A stretch of DNA of 64,000 nucleotides, from positions 2,209,248-2,273,247 of the forward strand of contig ONZQ02000001.1 in NCBI GenBank assembly GCA_900312665.1. The letters run 5' to 3'. Shown here piece after piece: positions 46,241-57,866 of this stretch. Source of the stretch: Cephalotrichum gorgonifer. Lineage: Eukaryota; Ascomycota; Sordariomycetes; Microascales; Microascaceae. The translations under genes and the position numbers were made by a program. Below the pieces are notes generated by a model that ran no database searches, was not told the DNA's origin, and saw only the letters and a list, made by a program, of their open reading frames with translations. Within the stretch, counting starts at the first letter, position 1. The number at the start of each line of letters is the position of its first letter.

Positions 46241-49200
46241 TCATCCCTTCTTCTGTATGCTGGTGGCAAGACCCGTTGATGAGCCGCCGTCGAGCTTCCG
46301 CATAGCCCTATGTCCTGCCCCTGAAACCCTTTCCTTATAGATCCGCATCCTTCTCCGCCTGCTGATGGGCTCCGTAGCCCTTCTGCCTCGAATCATGCTA
46401 AGAGTCCTGGACTTTGGCGGGGGCTTGAACTCCTGCTCATCTGACTGTACCTGCTTTTCCACTTCCCCGGCCTCCTCCTTGGACGCCTTGGTCTTCTTCT
46501 TCCATCTAAGCTTGGGGGGCTTGGGAAGTATGGATACAATCTTCTCGATCCAGCTGTCGGGAGTGAGCCGGATAACGGCGCCCCAGGGGATCGAAATCGC
46601 ACCGAGCCCAATCGACATGCCCCATTCCTTTCCATTGAGGGGCTTGATCTGGAAGGCCTCACCACCCTTGAAAATAATGAGGACTTGGCCCCCAATCATG
46701 ATGACGTTCATGATCAAGAAGAAATAGTTTCGCTGGATGCCTTCGAATATGTTGAGCTTATTGTCGAGTCGGCGATTACTATTACCGGCGGTTAGCAACC
46801 ATTACAACAATGACACGTTCCGATGGGGTGATTGCCCTCCGGGTCCCACTTACTTGACCTCATTGAATATCTGGAGCCAAACAAACGTGTTGAACACCAG
46901 TGTCTTGTGCCTACTGTACTCTGTATCGTTACTCAAGTCGTATCCCAGCAACGTGCTGCCGCCAAAGTGGAGAGTGAATGCGATCGCGAGTTGGCAGATG
47001 GCTTGTCCGATGATCATCTTTCCCATTCGCGCGTTGACAAGGGGAGCAGACTTCCTCTCTGGTTTGCGGTCTAGGACCGAGGGAGACGGCGGATCGGTCG
47101 CGAGCGCGAGAGCGGCGAACGTGTCCATGATGAGGTTGACCCAAAGAAGCTGAACGGCGTTGAGGACTGACTCTCCCTTGTCACTTGCCACAGCAGTAAC
47201 AAATGTCAAAACGACAGCCGTGATGTTGACGGTAAGTTGGAACTACGAGGCGAAGTCAGAAACATAATGGGACATAATCACGACAGGAGCTGGGACTCAC
47301 CTGGAGGAACTTCTTTACGGAATCATTGACGGCGCGACCCCACATCATACCCTTAACGATAGAGCTGGAGAAAGTATTAGTAGCCCCTCATATTCCCCTG
47401 GCCCGTGAGTGTCCGAATATTGCCACATACCTAAAATTGTCATCCATCAGGATGATATCAGAGGCCTCCTTGGCAACCTCGGTACCCGCAATGCCCATGG
47501 AGAACCCAATATCAGCCATCTTGAGAGCAGGAGCATCATTCGTCCCGTCGCCCGTCACAGCAACGGTCTCGCCCAGTTCTTTGAGTGTACGAACTAGGAT
47601 ACGCTTATCCTCGGGGCTAGACCGTGCCAGAACCTGAAGCTTCGGAATCTTCTCCTTGCGCTCCTCATCGGAGAGTCGACGGAAATCAGGTCCCTCCATC
47701 GCAGTGCCACCTTCCTCTGGGTGGTAAATGCCACACTCCCTTGCGATAGCCGTCCCGGTTAGGATGTTATCGCCAGTTACCATACGGACAATGACTCCAG
47801 CCTTCTGGCAGTCCTTGATGGCACCAACGACGGACTCCCGCAGCGGATCCTTGATACCGTAAATGGCAACGAGGGTCATGCCCGCGTGAATGGTGCTGAA
47901 GCTGGCCGCGCTATCGCCGGACCCGGACGAGTACTCTTTCGGCGGCCAAGAATCGAAATCCCGGAATGATGAGCCAATCGTTCGAAGTGATTGGGTTGCG
48001 TAGGAGGTAATAATGCCCTTGAACATCTCGGAATCCTCCTTGGCTAGATCGGTTGTGGTAAGGTCGCTGCTGCTCCCACTGGTAAGGACTTTGGTACAAC
48101 TGGCCAGAACGATCTCCGAGGCACCCTTGACATAGGCTCTGAACTTGCCGTTAGGGAGTTTGACCACGGTAGCCATATACTTGAGTTTTGAATCGAAGGG
48201 GACGACGTCCACGACGTTGGCGTTGCTCCGCTCCTCTTGAACCGGACCTGCGCCGAAGTAGTCCCGGCAAAGTGTCAAAAGTGCAACTTCAGTCTTTGAG
48301 CCAATGAAGGTCTTTTCGCCATTCTGATCACCTTCGAATGCGGTGGAGTTGACGGCGTTGGACTGGACAAGCAGCTCTTTCATCTCGTCGCTTAGACCCT
48401 CGGCGAACTTTGCAGCGGAGGAAGCCGTCGGAATTGGGCCATCGGAGGACTCAGATGTCTTGTTGGGATGGTTGCCTTCACCGGCGGGTTCATAGGGAGG
48501 CTTGCTATCGCCGCCAAAGTTGGTTCCTTTCCCTAGAGTGGCGGCAACAACCGTCATCTTATTTTGGGTAAGAGTGCCCGTTTTATCGGAGCAGATGGTT
48601 GTTGCGTTGCCCATGGTTTCGCATGCCTTCAGGATGCGCACGAGATTGTTATCCTTCATCATCCTTGTCGTTGCAAAGGCGAGCGCAAGCGTGACTGCAA
48701 GAGGGAGACCCTCGGGAACGGCGACCACGACAACGGTGACAGCGACGATAAAGATATCCAGAAATTCTTGGCCCTTTTCGCGGGGACTGGCGTGGTTGTG
48801 TGGGAGATTGGCGAGGAACTTGATGAAGAGGACGACGAATAGAAGAAGCGCCGCTCCGCCACCAAACTTCGCGATTGAATTGGCAAGTCTGCTGAGCTTC
48901 ATCTGAAGGGGAGTATCTTCTTGCTCCGTCCTTAGAGACATAGTAGTTCGACCATAAGAGGAATGGACACCAACGGCAGTAACCAGAAACGTCCCTGTGC
49001 CCTCATTGACCTGGCTGCCGGAGATGATGAACGGGTCAAGTTTCTCGATCTCTTCGTGATGGGCGCCGGGAGAGTTCAAAGCCTGGAGAGATTGATATAC
49101 TTGGTCGGCGGGGACCTTCTTTAGCAAATCCGACTCTCCAGTGGCTGAGGACTCGTCACATTTGATGCCGTGTCCATCGATGAAGATACCATCCACGGGG

Positions 49201-50452
49201 ATGACATCGCCAGTCTCGAGATGCATGACATCTCCGACCAAGATGTCGAATACCGAGATTTCAACAGATTGACCGGATCGTACAACTTTAACTGAGCGCG
49301 TGCTATTTTTCTTGTTGAGACTGTTGAATTGACGCTCCATTTGCCAGTCGTTGACTGTAGTTACCTAGATTTAGGAGCTGTTAGTAGCCGTTCAGAGGTA
49401 ACAGAACTGACTGAACTGTCTTGCAACCGACGACAACGGCCGAGGAGGCTTATGAGACTCATGGGTTCCATGGTCCTATGGACGCTTCTAGTTAAGGGTA
49501 ATACTAACAAGAACCACAACTCTAAGGTCCGACTGTCAGTCTCGTGGGAGTCCAACTTGAGCAAGGGTCCGAGGTCTTGTCACTTACATGATGGCAACAA
49601 GAATCGCAACACCCTCAACCCATTCGACCTTGGGCTCCTCCTTCTCGCCCGGCTTATGCTGCTGCGGGGCAAATGTCTGGTAGAGGCCCAGAGCGAGGGA
49701 GACAACGGCGGCAGCCGTCAGTAGAATGAGGACTTTATCGTTGTAGGCGATCCAGGCGAGCTGGAAAATAGATCGCGGCTTCTTCTCGGGGAGTCTGTTG
49801 TCGCGAAAGGCCCTCTTCCGATCCGCGAAAGGCTCGGTGTCCTTTACCGGCTCAGGAGGGGGAATATGGACGGAGGCCTTGGCGCCTTCTTTCAATGTAG
49901 GCATAGTGTTGCCCAGGGCACCATACGGGGATGCGCCCTTGGTGGCGACCTGGTCGAATGGGACGGAGCCATCCAATCTCACTTCGTCGACGCTCAGGCC
50001 GGATTTCCTATCAGTGCGCAACCCCTTCTCTAACCCCGCAAGACCGCCGAGCGCATAGAACGCATTTAAGCTCTTGGGGTTGAGAAGCTTGGACAATTGT
50101 CCGGCTGAGAACGCGAAGGTGTTGCCTTCGGTGTGGAACATGTCCTCAGTGCCGGGATCTGGAGTGAGGGCATCCTCGAGGTCCAGCTTGAAAGGTGCCG
50201 ATTCATGATGACCCACGTCGTGCGCGTGGCCATTGTTGGTATCAGATTCGTTTATCAACTTTTGGTCAGTCCCCTCAATCTGATGTCGTCAAGTTAGTGT
50301 TTCCTGCAGGCAGTGAATGGGTGGAGCTGGGGTGTGGATGTCTTCCAGACACCCGGATTCTTGGCTCTTGGCAAGCAGTAACATACACTCGATTGTATGG
50401 GTGGTGTATTATCGATGCCCTTGTCGGGAAGGGGGGCGTCGTTCGACGCCAT
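46241..50452 (-). CDS. PMC1: PMC1-type calcium-transporting P-type ATPase
   Basis: A P2B calcium pump that loads the vacuole in fungi. Seven exons (50452-50387, 50279-49588, 49521-49509, 49364-47431, 47364-47301, 47242-46854, 46778-46241) give 1231 aa. The start ATG is in a short first exon that joins in phase 0 through a CACTAAC-branched intron. The third exon is a 13-base microexon encoding IVVVL in the second membrane helix. Motifs: the phosphatase loop ATGES, the stator helix VAVPEGLPLAV (calcium-binding PEGL), the phosphorylation site CSDKTGTLT (Asp about 517), MVTGDN and GDGTNDAPAL. The C-terminal transport helices include WVNLIMDTFAALALATD, a calcium site of P2B pumps. The tail is basic and Ser-rich. 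Vacuolar location is inferred from closeness to PMC1 and not read from the sequence. Confidence 0.93.
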
Positions 50453-52622
50453 TCTCAGGGTCAAAATGCTTGCGATCGCAATTGATGGCAGACTATCCAG
50501 AAACTATTGGGTTTTTCGAGAAGGGATTATTTTGCGGCTTGCGAGAGAGAGAAAGGACGGGAAGAGAGGGAGCCCGAAGCGGTGGTTAAGTGCGTTGTTT
50601 GGGATGTTTCTTCCTCCTCAATTACAAGCAAGACCCTTGGGCGCTCCTTCCAATCCTAAGTACCATATTATGCTTCTTTCGGTACCTACATGTATGGCAA
50701 TAAAGTTGACCCACCCCATGCCAGGATGTTTACTTCCAATGTTGTACTTTATTATTTCGTTAGTGCTAAAGTACAAGTGAGGATCCTTGCTCACCGCTGC
50801 TATGTTGTCTGAGGAGCTGAAAGCGGCCGGAATGTGGGATTGCTCTGTCTCTAGTGTCTCACTATGGTAATGCCAAATTGCTCTTGGCACATTTCACAAG
50901 AGCCGGCGTCATATCCTGGGAATGGTGGAAGACTAAAGTAGCGGGCCCGCCCCCTGGCAAGGAAATTAGGGTGAGGCCTCACGCTCATACGAGTACTTGG
51001 GGCCGAGTCTTACTGTAGTCACGGTTTCTGGAGCTGGACAAGGTCGAAACGCTTCCGTCGTTGAGCCGGATATTACCAAAGTGATGATCCTTAATTCGGA
51101 AAGAACTTACACACGTCCAGTACACAGCCAGACTAGCTCCAAACACTCCTCAATTTCCCGTGCCACTCTTGATATGCGTCAGCGCGGATCCATGCATCGG
51201 GCCGGAAGAAACAGAAACAAGGTGAAGGTAAAATCCGGAGAGAAAGAAGGCGGGAAAGAAGAAGGGGGGGCTGCTCGCTTGGTTGCAGTCTGGACGTCTG
51301 TTTCCATGATGTGAAGCAAGGCGCAGACACTGTTGGATGGCAGGAATACGCAAGAACACGTGTAGGCCTGGTTGGATGGACGAATTGGATTTTGATGAGC
51401 TGGAGTGGGTGTGCTTGTAAGTGCGTTGGTCCACACATGTCGCGCTGTAAGCTGAGGGACTTTGGGCCATGGCACGCAAGCGGCGCAAATCCGAAATTCC
51501 AATCCAGAGGTGTATCATTTCTAACTAATCATTCGCTTGGTATTCTTGGATTTCTGATCTGGGTGTGTCATTGCAATGTACATACATATGTTTGGGTTCC
51601 AAGCGAAGAATGCTGGCCGATCGAATCGGGCCACTCGCCACGACCTTAAGCCACTTCAAGCCAGCGAGGGAATGTGCTTCTTCGAATCCTTGTATTCTCT
51701 GTGTAACAGTGCCCTGTTCTCGATCAGGGAGGGAATTTTATCCTGGATGCCATGGCGTCACATTGTCGTCAAAGGCCACCCAAACCTGTCAATCCTTAGA
51801 ACCTGCGCCAGCTCACTTAGCCAGGAACACATGTGAGAAAGGAAGGGCGGTCATTATCCTTGCCAGCTATGTCCACCGACGTAGGGCCCCGAAATTGAGG
51901 CTTGGGTTACCCAAATCGCAGAACCTACTGTTCAATTGATTTTCTTCCAACCTAACCTCTGTCGGCATCGCATGTTATCCCATTGGATGGAGCGCCCATC
52001 CGTGTCACTCTTGTGAAACCGAATCTAATTCTCTACTAGTACTTATCGGGCGGCGATGACTACAAAAAAGCCCACGATGTCTCCGGGAACAGCGACGGAG
52101 AGTACTACGTGGCTGGCCACCAAAGGGAGCCAGCCCACTGTCAAGCTCTGGACCAGTGGTCGGGTTGCGCGATTGTAGCCCAGTGAGCCATCCAACTTGA
52201 TAATGCGATAGCGCTGTCAGATCGGCATTGGATTAGGCCACATAAAAATACATCGTGGTTCAGACACAAGCCTCACCCTTCCACCGGAAAAGTACCGAAG
52301 GTGCTGTCATGGTGTTACAATGCTCTCCGAGGTACTAAAGTAGTGACGGACCCACTAGATCACATGATATGGCTACTCCTGTCCTTTGGACAGCCCACCA
52401 TGCCTCCCCACGCTGACAAAATCGCACTCGCCTGTTCAGGCATCTTTGGTTGGAAATCGTCGCCGAACTTCCGAACTATCACGCACGACTTAACTGGCCT
52501 GGACCACGGTCGGCCCGACGTCGCCACAACTTGGCCTTCCGCCATTACGACCCCGAGCCTTGCGAACAACCCGTAACCCGTACCTTCCGTCCCGCCTCAA
52601 CCCCCCAGTCACCATCTCCAAG
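50453..52622. other. Long divergent intergenic region PMC1/PYM
   Basis: A 2.2-kb spacer holding the promoters of two divergent genes. Overlapping frames of 60-125 codons at 51130-51650 lie on both strands without family features. I see no supported gene. Confidence 0.45.
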
Positions 52623-53246
52623 ATGCCATCGTCCTCGGGCTCGCCAAACAATGGCGTGGCCAGCAACTCTGGCATCATAACCGACACAGCCAGCGGCCAG
52701 CGCCACATACCCTCTTCCACCCGCGCCGACGGTAGCACGCGAAAGGCCATCAAGATCCGCCCGGGCTACCGCCCCCCCGAGGATGTCGAGCTCTACAAGA
52801 ACCGCACGGCCGAGGCCTTCCGCGAGAGGGGCAAGCGCATCGGCATACCTGGCGCGGCGGCCGCTGGAGGGAAGGACGACGACGGTCCGGATACGGCTCA
52901 GTCCAGCGCAAGCAATAAGAACGCCAAGCGCCGTGAGGCCAGGAAGAAGGCTAAGGCTGCTGCGGTAGACGAGGGTGAGGTAGCTGCGGAGGAGAACAAA
53001 GCCGAGGAGGTGGTTGATCCGGAGGCGGAGAGACAGAAGAAGGCGCGGAACCTAAAGAAGAAGCTCAAGCAGGCGAAGGAGCTAAAGAGCAAGAAGGAGG
53101 ACGGGGAGACGTTGCTCCCGGAGCAGATCGCCAAGGTCATAAAGATTAGCGAGCTCATCCGGGAGTTGGATGCTCTAGGGTTCGACGCGGAGGGGGTGCC
53201 AAAGGATACCGAGGGCTCGGCTGACAACAAGGAGGCCGAGAAGTGA
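52623..53246 (+). CDS. PYM-like exon-junction-complex partner (WIBG domain)
   Basis: A homolog of PYM/WIBG, which binds the Mago-Y14 heterodimer and recycles exon junction complexes on translating ribosomes. It is a single exon of 207 aa. The Mago-binding N-terminus is visible at about 25-61 (GQRHIPSSTRADGSTRKAIK, RPGYRPPEDVELY). An Ala/Lys-rich charged helix with RREARKKAKA follows. The C-terminal helix near 145-190 (KKLKQAKEL, LIRELDALGF) fits the ribosome-binding part. The ATG at 52623 precedes the conserved core, and the in-frame sequence upstream lacks an ATG. Its presence means the fungus probably retains the exon junction complex, which agrees with the many introns in this window. Confidence 0.87.
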   Translation: MPSSSGSPNNGVASNSGIITDTASGQRHIPSSTRADGSTRKAIKIRPGYRPPEDVELYKNRTAEAFRERGKRIGIPGAAAAGGKDDDGPDTAQSSASNKNAKRREARKKAKAAAVDEGEVAAEENKAEEVVDPEAERQKKARNLKKKLKQAKELKSKKEDGETLLPEQIAKVIKISELIRELDALGFDAEGVPKDTEGSADNKEAEK

Positions 53247-54142
53247 ATGGGACTATATCCGACTCTACGACAGAATCGACCCAATCGTCTACAGCTACGG
53301 ATATGTCCACGCTGCAATCACAGCTATAACCCGCTGTTGCCCCTCAGTACCCTCGCAGCACAGGGTCCGGAAGTTTGTCTTAGACAAACTACTACCTGAG
53401 GTGCCAGGCCGAAATGCCCCTGCGATAACTCCCTTGGAAGCTATATATATGGCGTCCCTCCGTATCCCGGCCCGAAGATACGCTATGTATCTTAGACTGG
53501 CTCCCGCTGGCACGAGCAGAAGATGGCAGGAACCCTAGGCGGCAGCGAGATTGTCAGTGTGTCGCATCGGCCACTCGGATCTGCTACATTGAACAGGAGA
53601 GCGATCAAGTCAAGACAGGCTGACTTGACGAATATAAGTAGTGCAATAAACACCCCCTGATTTAGCTAGCACAAGACTTTGTCTATGCTGGGCTGGTCAT
53701 ACTTGTAGATCGCATCGTGTTTAAGTTATGTTCAGAACGTGAATAGCTAGCTCAACTCAGCCTTCACCCATTCAATCTCCTGGCAGATGGAGTGTCCAGG
53801 AGAAAAAAAGTAGAATTTAGTTCCCATTAATGAGCATGATCTTGCGCACGCATTGGGCGTCTAAAAATTGACCCCGCCGCGCACTCATCATGACCCCTCC
53901 ATGAACAACGAGCCAACCCATTTACCCCACTAATATTATTGACTGGCACTAACGAGGGGCAGAATGCAGGCGCAAAGTATTATTATCAATCTACTTTGAA
54001 CTCCCGCATCGCATCTCCGGAAATCTCACCCCAAATCCACCCACGAAACAGCAACTCTGTCCACCGCGTATAAAAGCCCGGCACGAATCCTTTATATAGA
54101 CTCACCGAATTCGCTCGCCAGACCAACTGATTTCCCGCCACA
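53247..54142. other. Tandem spacer PYM/GIR2
   Basis: This holds the PYM 3' region and the GIR2 promoter. I see no gene or clear structured element. Confidence 0.45.
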
Positions 54143-54912
54143 ATGGGACACGACGAGCAGGTGGAGGAGTTGGAGGTGCTCGAATCCATCTTCCCAGAGG
54201 AGCTCACGAGTAAGGCGCCCTCCCCGTCGCCATCCTACTGCCGGTCATTTTCCCCTTTCCTAACCCCCCTTGTCTCCTATTAGAAATATCAGACACCGAG
54301 TTCCGGATATCCGTCTCCCTAGACCTCCCCCAGGAAGACTCCGAATCGCCCGCTGAACAGCCCACCATCCTCCTCCAAATCCGTTACCCGGAAGACTACC
54401 CCGACAAGGCCCCTCACTTCGACCTTGTCTCCCCCCCAAATGCCGTCTCCCATCCCCACTTCTCCCTCTCGGACGATCGAGAAGCTCTCTTAAAGACCCT
54501 GGGTGAGGTAGCTGAGGACAACCTCGGGATGGCCATGATCTTCACCCTTGTCTCCTCCCTCAAGGACGAGGCGGAGATGATTGTCGCCGGGCGCGTGGCG
54601 GAGCTCGAGAAGGAGAGAGAGGAGCAGATCCTCGCGGCCGAGAGGGCGGAGAACGCGAAGTTCCACGGCACACCCGTCAACCCGGAGACATTTATGCGGT
54701 GGAGGGAGGGGTTCATCAAGGAGATGGAGGAGAAGGCCGCCAGGGAGGAGGAGGAGAGGCTAGCGGAGATGAAGAAGGCGAAGGTCAAGGAACCCGTCAG
54801 GATGACGGGGAGGGAGCTTTGGGAGAAGGGGTTGGCTGGGAAGGCGGTGGACGAGGATGCTGACGATGACGAGGTCGTTGACGGGGTGCAAAAGCTCAAC
54901 GTTGAGGCGTAA
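54143..54912 (+). CDS. GIR2: RWD-domain protein GIR2 (GCN1-binding)
   Basis: A cytoplasmic RWD-domain protein that, in yeast, competes with Gcn2 for Gcn1 and works with the GTPase Rbg2 on ribosomes. Two exons (54143-54209 and 54284-54912) flank a 74-base intron with GTAAGG donor, giving 231 aa. The RWD domain spans about 1-115 (EQVEELEVLESIFPEEL, then IRYPEDYPDKAP with the YPxxxP signature). A long charged helix follows (VAELEKEREEQILAAERA, then the conserved FHGTPVNPETFMRWREGF). The tail has MTGRELWEKGL and an acidic run. That segment distinguishes the GIR2/RWDD1 family from other RWD proteins. Confidence 0.94.
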
Positions 54913-55172
54913 TGAACAATACATGACATGGAGGCATAATGAGCGATGACTGGAGGCACGTAGGTAAGGACTTGGTAGGGCCGTGGTTGTGTATATTGGT
55001 GTATCCGCTCAGCCTCCCCTGTCTCTTAAATATCGGCGTCGGCATATACCACCTACATTTACCATTCCGGCTCAGCTTTATTTCGACCGATATCTACTTT
55101 TCATAGTGCCTTAACTCCGTTAAACAATCCCCGTAAACAATAAAGGTCGACCGCCGTCCACGAAAACTCCAA

Positions 55173-56279
55173 TCAAGTCATCTCCTCGTCCTCGTCCTCA
55201 TCGCTATCACTCTCCTCATCCTCCCACGGACCTTCATCCTCGTCGTCGGACATCGGCCCCAGCTCCTTGGTGATTATCTCCAGTAGCTCCGTAGCGTGTT
55301 CTCCCAACCTCTCGTCCTCATACTCTTGCTGCTCGAAAAGCTTGACGCAATGGTTGAGCCAGTACCTCGACGCTCGCCACGCTTCCTCCTTCGTCTCATC
55401 CTCGGGACCACCCTTTGCCTTCGTCCCCTGGATGTACTGACACCAGCCCCCAAGGTACCACGTCTCCACGCTCTCGTCGTCCTCAGAAAGCAGCCTCTCC
55501 AGAACCCACATGGCCTCATCCTCCATCTCGACCTCCATTAGTAGCCTCGCAAGACTCACCCTCGTCGGGAACGCTGGTACTCTGATGTCCCCCTCGGGCA
55601 GGTCACGCCAGACCTCCATACCTCTCTCCAAAGCCCCTCTAGCATCATCAACCCTCTCCTGCGATATCCTCACACTGGCCACCGTCTGCCACGTCTCCGC
55701 TGATGTCGGACACACCATCGTCGCCTCCGTAACCAGCGCCTCGCACCTCCCCTCCGCGTCCTCCTCCCACGACAGATCTGTCATGTACACCTCCGCGACG
55801 GCGCATAGCACCCCCGCGAGCGACTGCCTCTTCTCCTCCAGTGCGTTCTCCTCGATGCTCGACCTCGTCTGCTTCCCGGATATCTCCGCAATCTGCCTCC
55901 GGAGTATCACGGCCCCCTTCTCGTACCAAGCCACGCTGTCCTGGCCACCCTCCTCGCTTATCTGCGCAAGCCAAAGGAACTTCTCAGGCCCGCCGCCCGT
56001 CGCCTCGTCGAGAGTGCCCTCGCCGTCGATCTCCACCGCCCGTAGGAGCTTCGTCCTCGCGGCGTCGACCTCTCCCAACTCGATATATGCCAGGCCAAGC
56101 AGGTTCAGCGCCGCGAGCTCGAAGTCACCACCCACCCCCGTCTCCTGGAGGGCGCGCTCGGCGAGTTTTGCCGCATTCTCGTAGTCGCCTGCTTGGACTT
56201 TTACCGTCGCATCTTGAAGGAGGAGGTGAGCAGCGGGCTTGCTTTTGGCATTTTTGCCCTGGGGGCGGACGGGAGCCAT
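55173..56279 (-). CDS. ACL4: Ribosomal protein L4 chaperone ACL4 (TPR protein)
   Basis: A dedicated TPR chaperone that holds newly made ribosomal protein L4 until it is built into pre-60S particles. It is a single exon of 368 aa from the ATG at 56279. TPR-like helical repeats start with DYENAAKLAERAL and LNLLGLAYIELGEVDAART. They continue through ETWQTVASVRISQERVDDAR and VSLARLLMEVEMEDEAMWVL to the family segment VETWYLGGWC. An extremely acidic tail (about 340-368, mostly Asp and Glu) should contact basic L4. A longer in-frame start at 56381 would add 34 Lys-rich residues. I preferred the shorter start because the resemblance begins there. Functional assignment rests on similarity to the Acl4 family. 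Confidence 0.87.
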   Translation of the reverse strand: MAPVRPQGKNAKSKPAAHLLLQDATVKVQAGDYENAAKLAERALQETGVGGDFELAALNLLGLAYIELGEVDAARTKLLRAVEIDGEGTLDEATGGGPEKFLWLAQISEEGGQDSVAWYEKGAVILRRQIAEISGKQTRSSIEENALEEKRQSLAGVLCAVAEVYMTDLSWEEDAEGRCEALVTEATMVCPTSAETWQTVASVRISQERVDDARGALERGMEVWRDLPEGDIRVPAFPTRVSLARLLMEVEMEDEAMWVLERLLSEDDESVETWYLGGWCQYIQGTKAKGGPEDETKEEAWRASRYWLNHCVKLFEQQEYEDERLGEHATELLEIITKELGPMSDDEDEGPWEDEESDSDEDEDEEMT

Positions 56280-57030
56280 AGTTGGTGGTGGAGGGGTCGT
56301 AGAGTAGGGCTGGAATTTGGCGGCTCCGTTCTTCGTTTCGAGCTTGTTTTTTTTTCTCTTCGTTTTAAAGCGAGAAGGCACCGCGAAAGTTCTTCTGTGA
56401 AGGTGGTCCCCGGGCAGTAGGTTCCAAAAGCGTGATCGAGCGGGCCCGGGACGTTTTGCTGGTGGTCTCCAAACCGAGTGATCAAGCCGGAAGCGGGACC
56501 TTGGTGGGGATAAAAATTATTTTATCATTGCGACCTTATCGATAGGCTTAACCCCGCCTGCTTTTCTTGCAAGGTTCTGGCGCCCGCTCTCACTTTCGAA
56601 CCATTACCAAGGGCAGCCGGGATCGTCCATCTGTCCCGTAGTTATACTAGTTCGTAGCCAAGTCAGCCCATTGAATCACCTATTGATCGAATCGAGATGC
56701 GATGCGTTTGTGATAGTCAGCTGCGGTATCGAGCTTCTCGAAATCGGCTTCAAGCCGAGCTGGTTAATCAGTGCACTAAAACAGTATTACCAAGGACTTC
56801 TCATTATGAAAGGCCGTAATCATACTCATTGCTAAGCATGTGTAATAACACAAGTAGTAGCAACTGCGCCGTATTACTACTCTTGAGCTCTTAAAGGTTC
56901 TCAACTACCCCGCGTCCAGCATCGCGTCATCTTCTATCTTCCGACACACCAAATTCTTCCCACTCTCATCCGATCGAATCTTGTCTGTAAAACAAACAGA
57001 AGCCAATTAACAAGCTTATCGTAACACAAC
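56280..57030. other. Divergent intergenic region ACL4/RIB5
   Basis: A shared promoter region of 0.75 kb. I see no gene in it. Confidence 0.5.
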
Positions 57031-57781
57031 ATGTTTACCGGTCTCGTCGAAGAGATAGGGGGTACGTAGAATCCTCACTTCAATGCGCACTCCGCTAACT
57101 GCAACAGTCGTCGGTTCCCTCGATGGCGCCCCGACCGAGGGTGTGACCCTCGTAATCACCCTCCCCCAAACCTCCACCCTCCTCGACGGCGCCCTGCTCG
57201 GCGACTCCATTGCCATCAACGGCGTCTGCCTAACTGCAACCTCCCTCACGCCCTCCACGCCCTCCTTCACCGTCGGAATCGCGCCGGAGACCATCCGGGT
57301 CACGAACCTAGGCTCCCTCACGGTCGGGAGCCGCGTCAACCTCGAGCGCGCCGTGCGCGCCGACACCCGCATGGGAGGTCACTTCGTACAGGGCCACGTC
57401 GACATGGTGGCGCAGATTGTGGACGTGAGGGCGGACGGGAGCGCGAGGACGATGAGGTTCAAGCCGGAGCGTAAGGAGTGGCTGAGATACATCGTGCACA
57501 AGGGCTTCATTGCCATTGACGGAACGAGTTTAACCATCACCAAGGTGGATGATGAGGAGGGTTGGTTCGAGATCATGCTTATCGAGTATACCCAGGAGAA
57601 GGTCATCTTGTCGCAGAAGGGCGTGGGTGAGTCGGTGAATATTGAGGTTGATATGATGGCGAAGTATGCCGAGAAGGCCATGGCGGGGTATCTGACCGCT
57701 GGAAAGGAGGGTGCTGCAGTCCCGTTGCTGGAGAAGCTTGTCCGGGGGATTGTAGACGAGAGGCTCAAGAGTGGAGCGTGA
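57031..57781 (+). CDS. RIB5: Riboflavin synthase (alpha chain)
   Basis: This catalyses the last step of riboflavin synthesis, dismutation of two 6,7-dimethyl-8-ribityllumazines. Two exons (57031-57061 and 57108-57781) flank a 46-base intron, the shortest in the window, which splits the start MFTGLVEEIG from the rest. The product is 234 aa. Two tandem lumazine-binding domains are visible: the first with GDSIAINGVCLTA and ADTRMGGHFVQGHVD, the second with IHKG-like VHKGFIAIDGTSLT and TQEKVIL. The MFTG N-terminus and both domain signatures are diagnostic. The stop is 85 bases from the convergent MUS81 stop. Confidence 0.97.
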
Positions 57782-57866
57782 TTATGAGGCCAATATTCCG
57801 TATGCCTGCTGAACAGACCTATCTATGCAGGCTGGATTCGCGGGTTTAATTGATTCGGGTTCAACG

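Noticed and set aside
51130..51650. Overlapping frames of 60-122 codons on both strands
   Set aside because: They overlap each other in several frames, have low-complexity composition and show no splice-linked extension.
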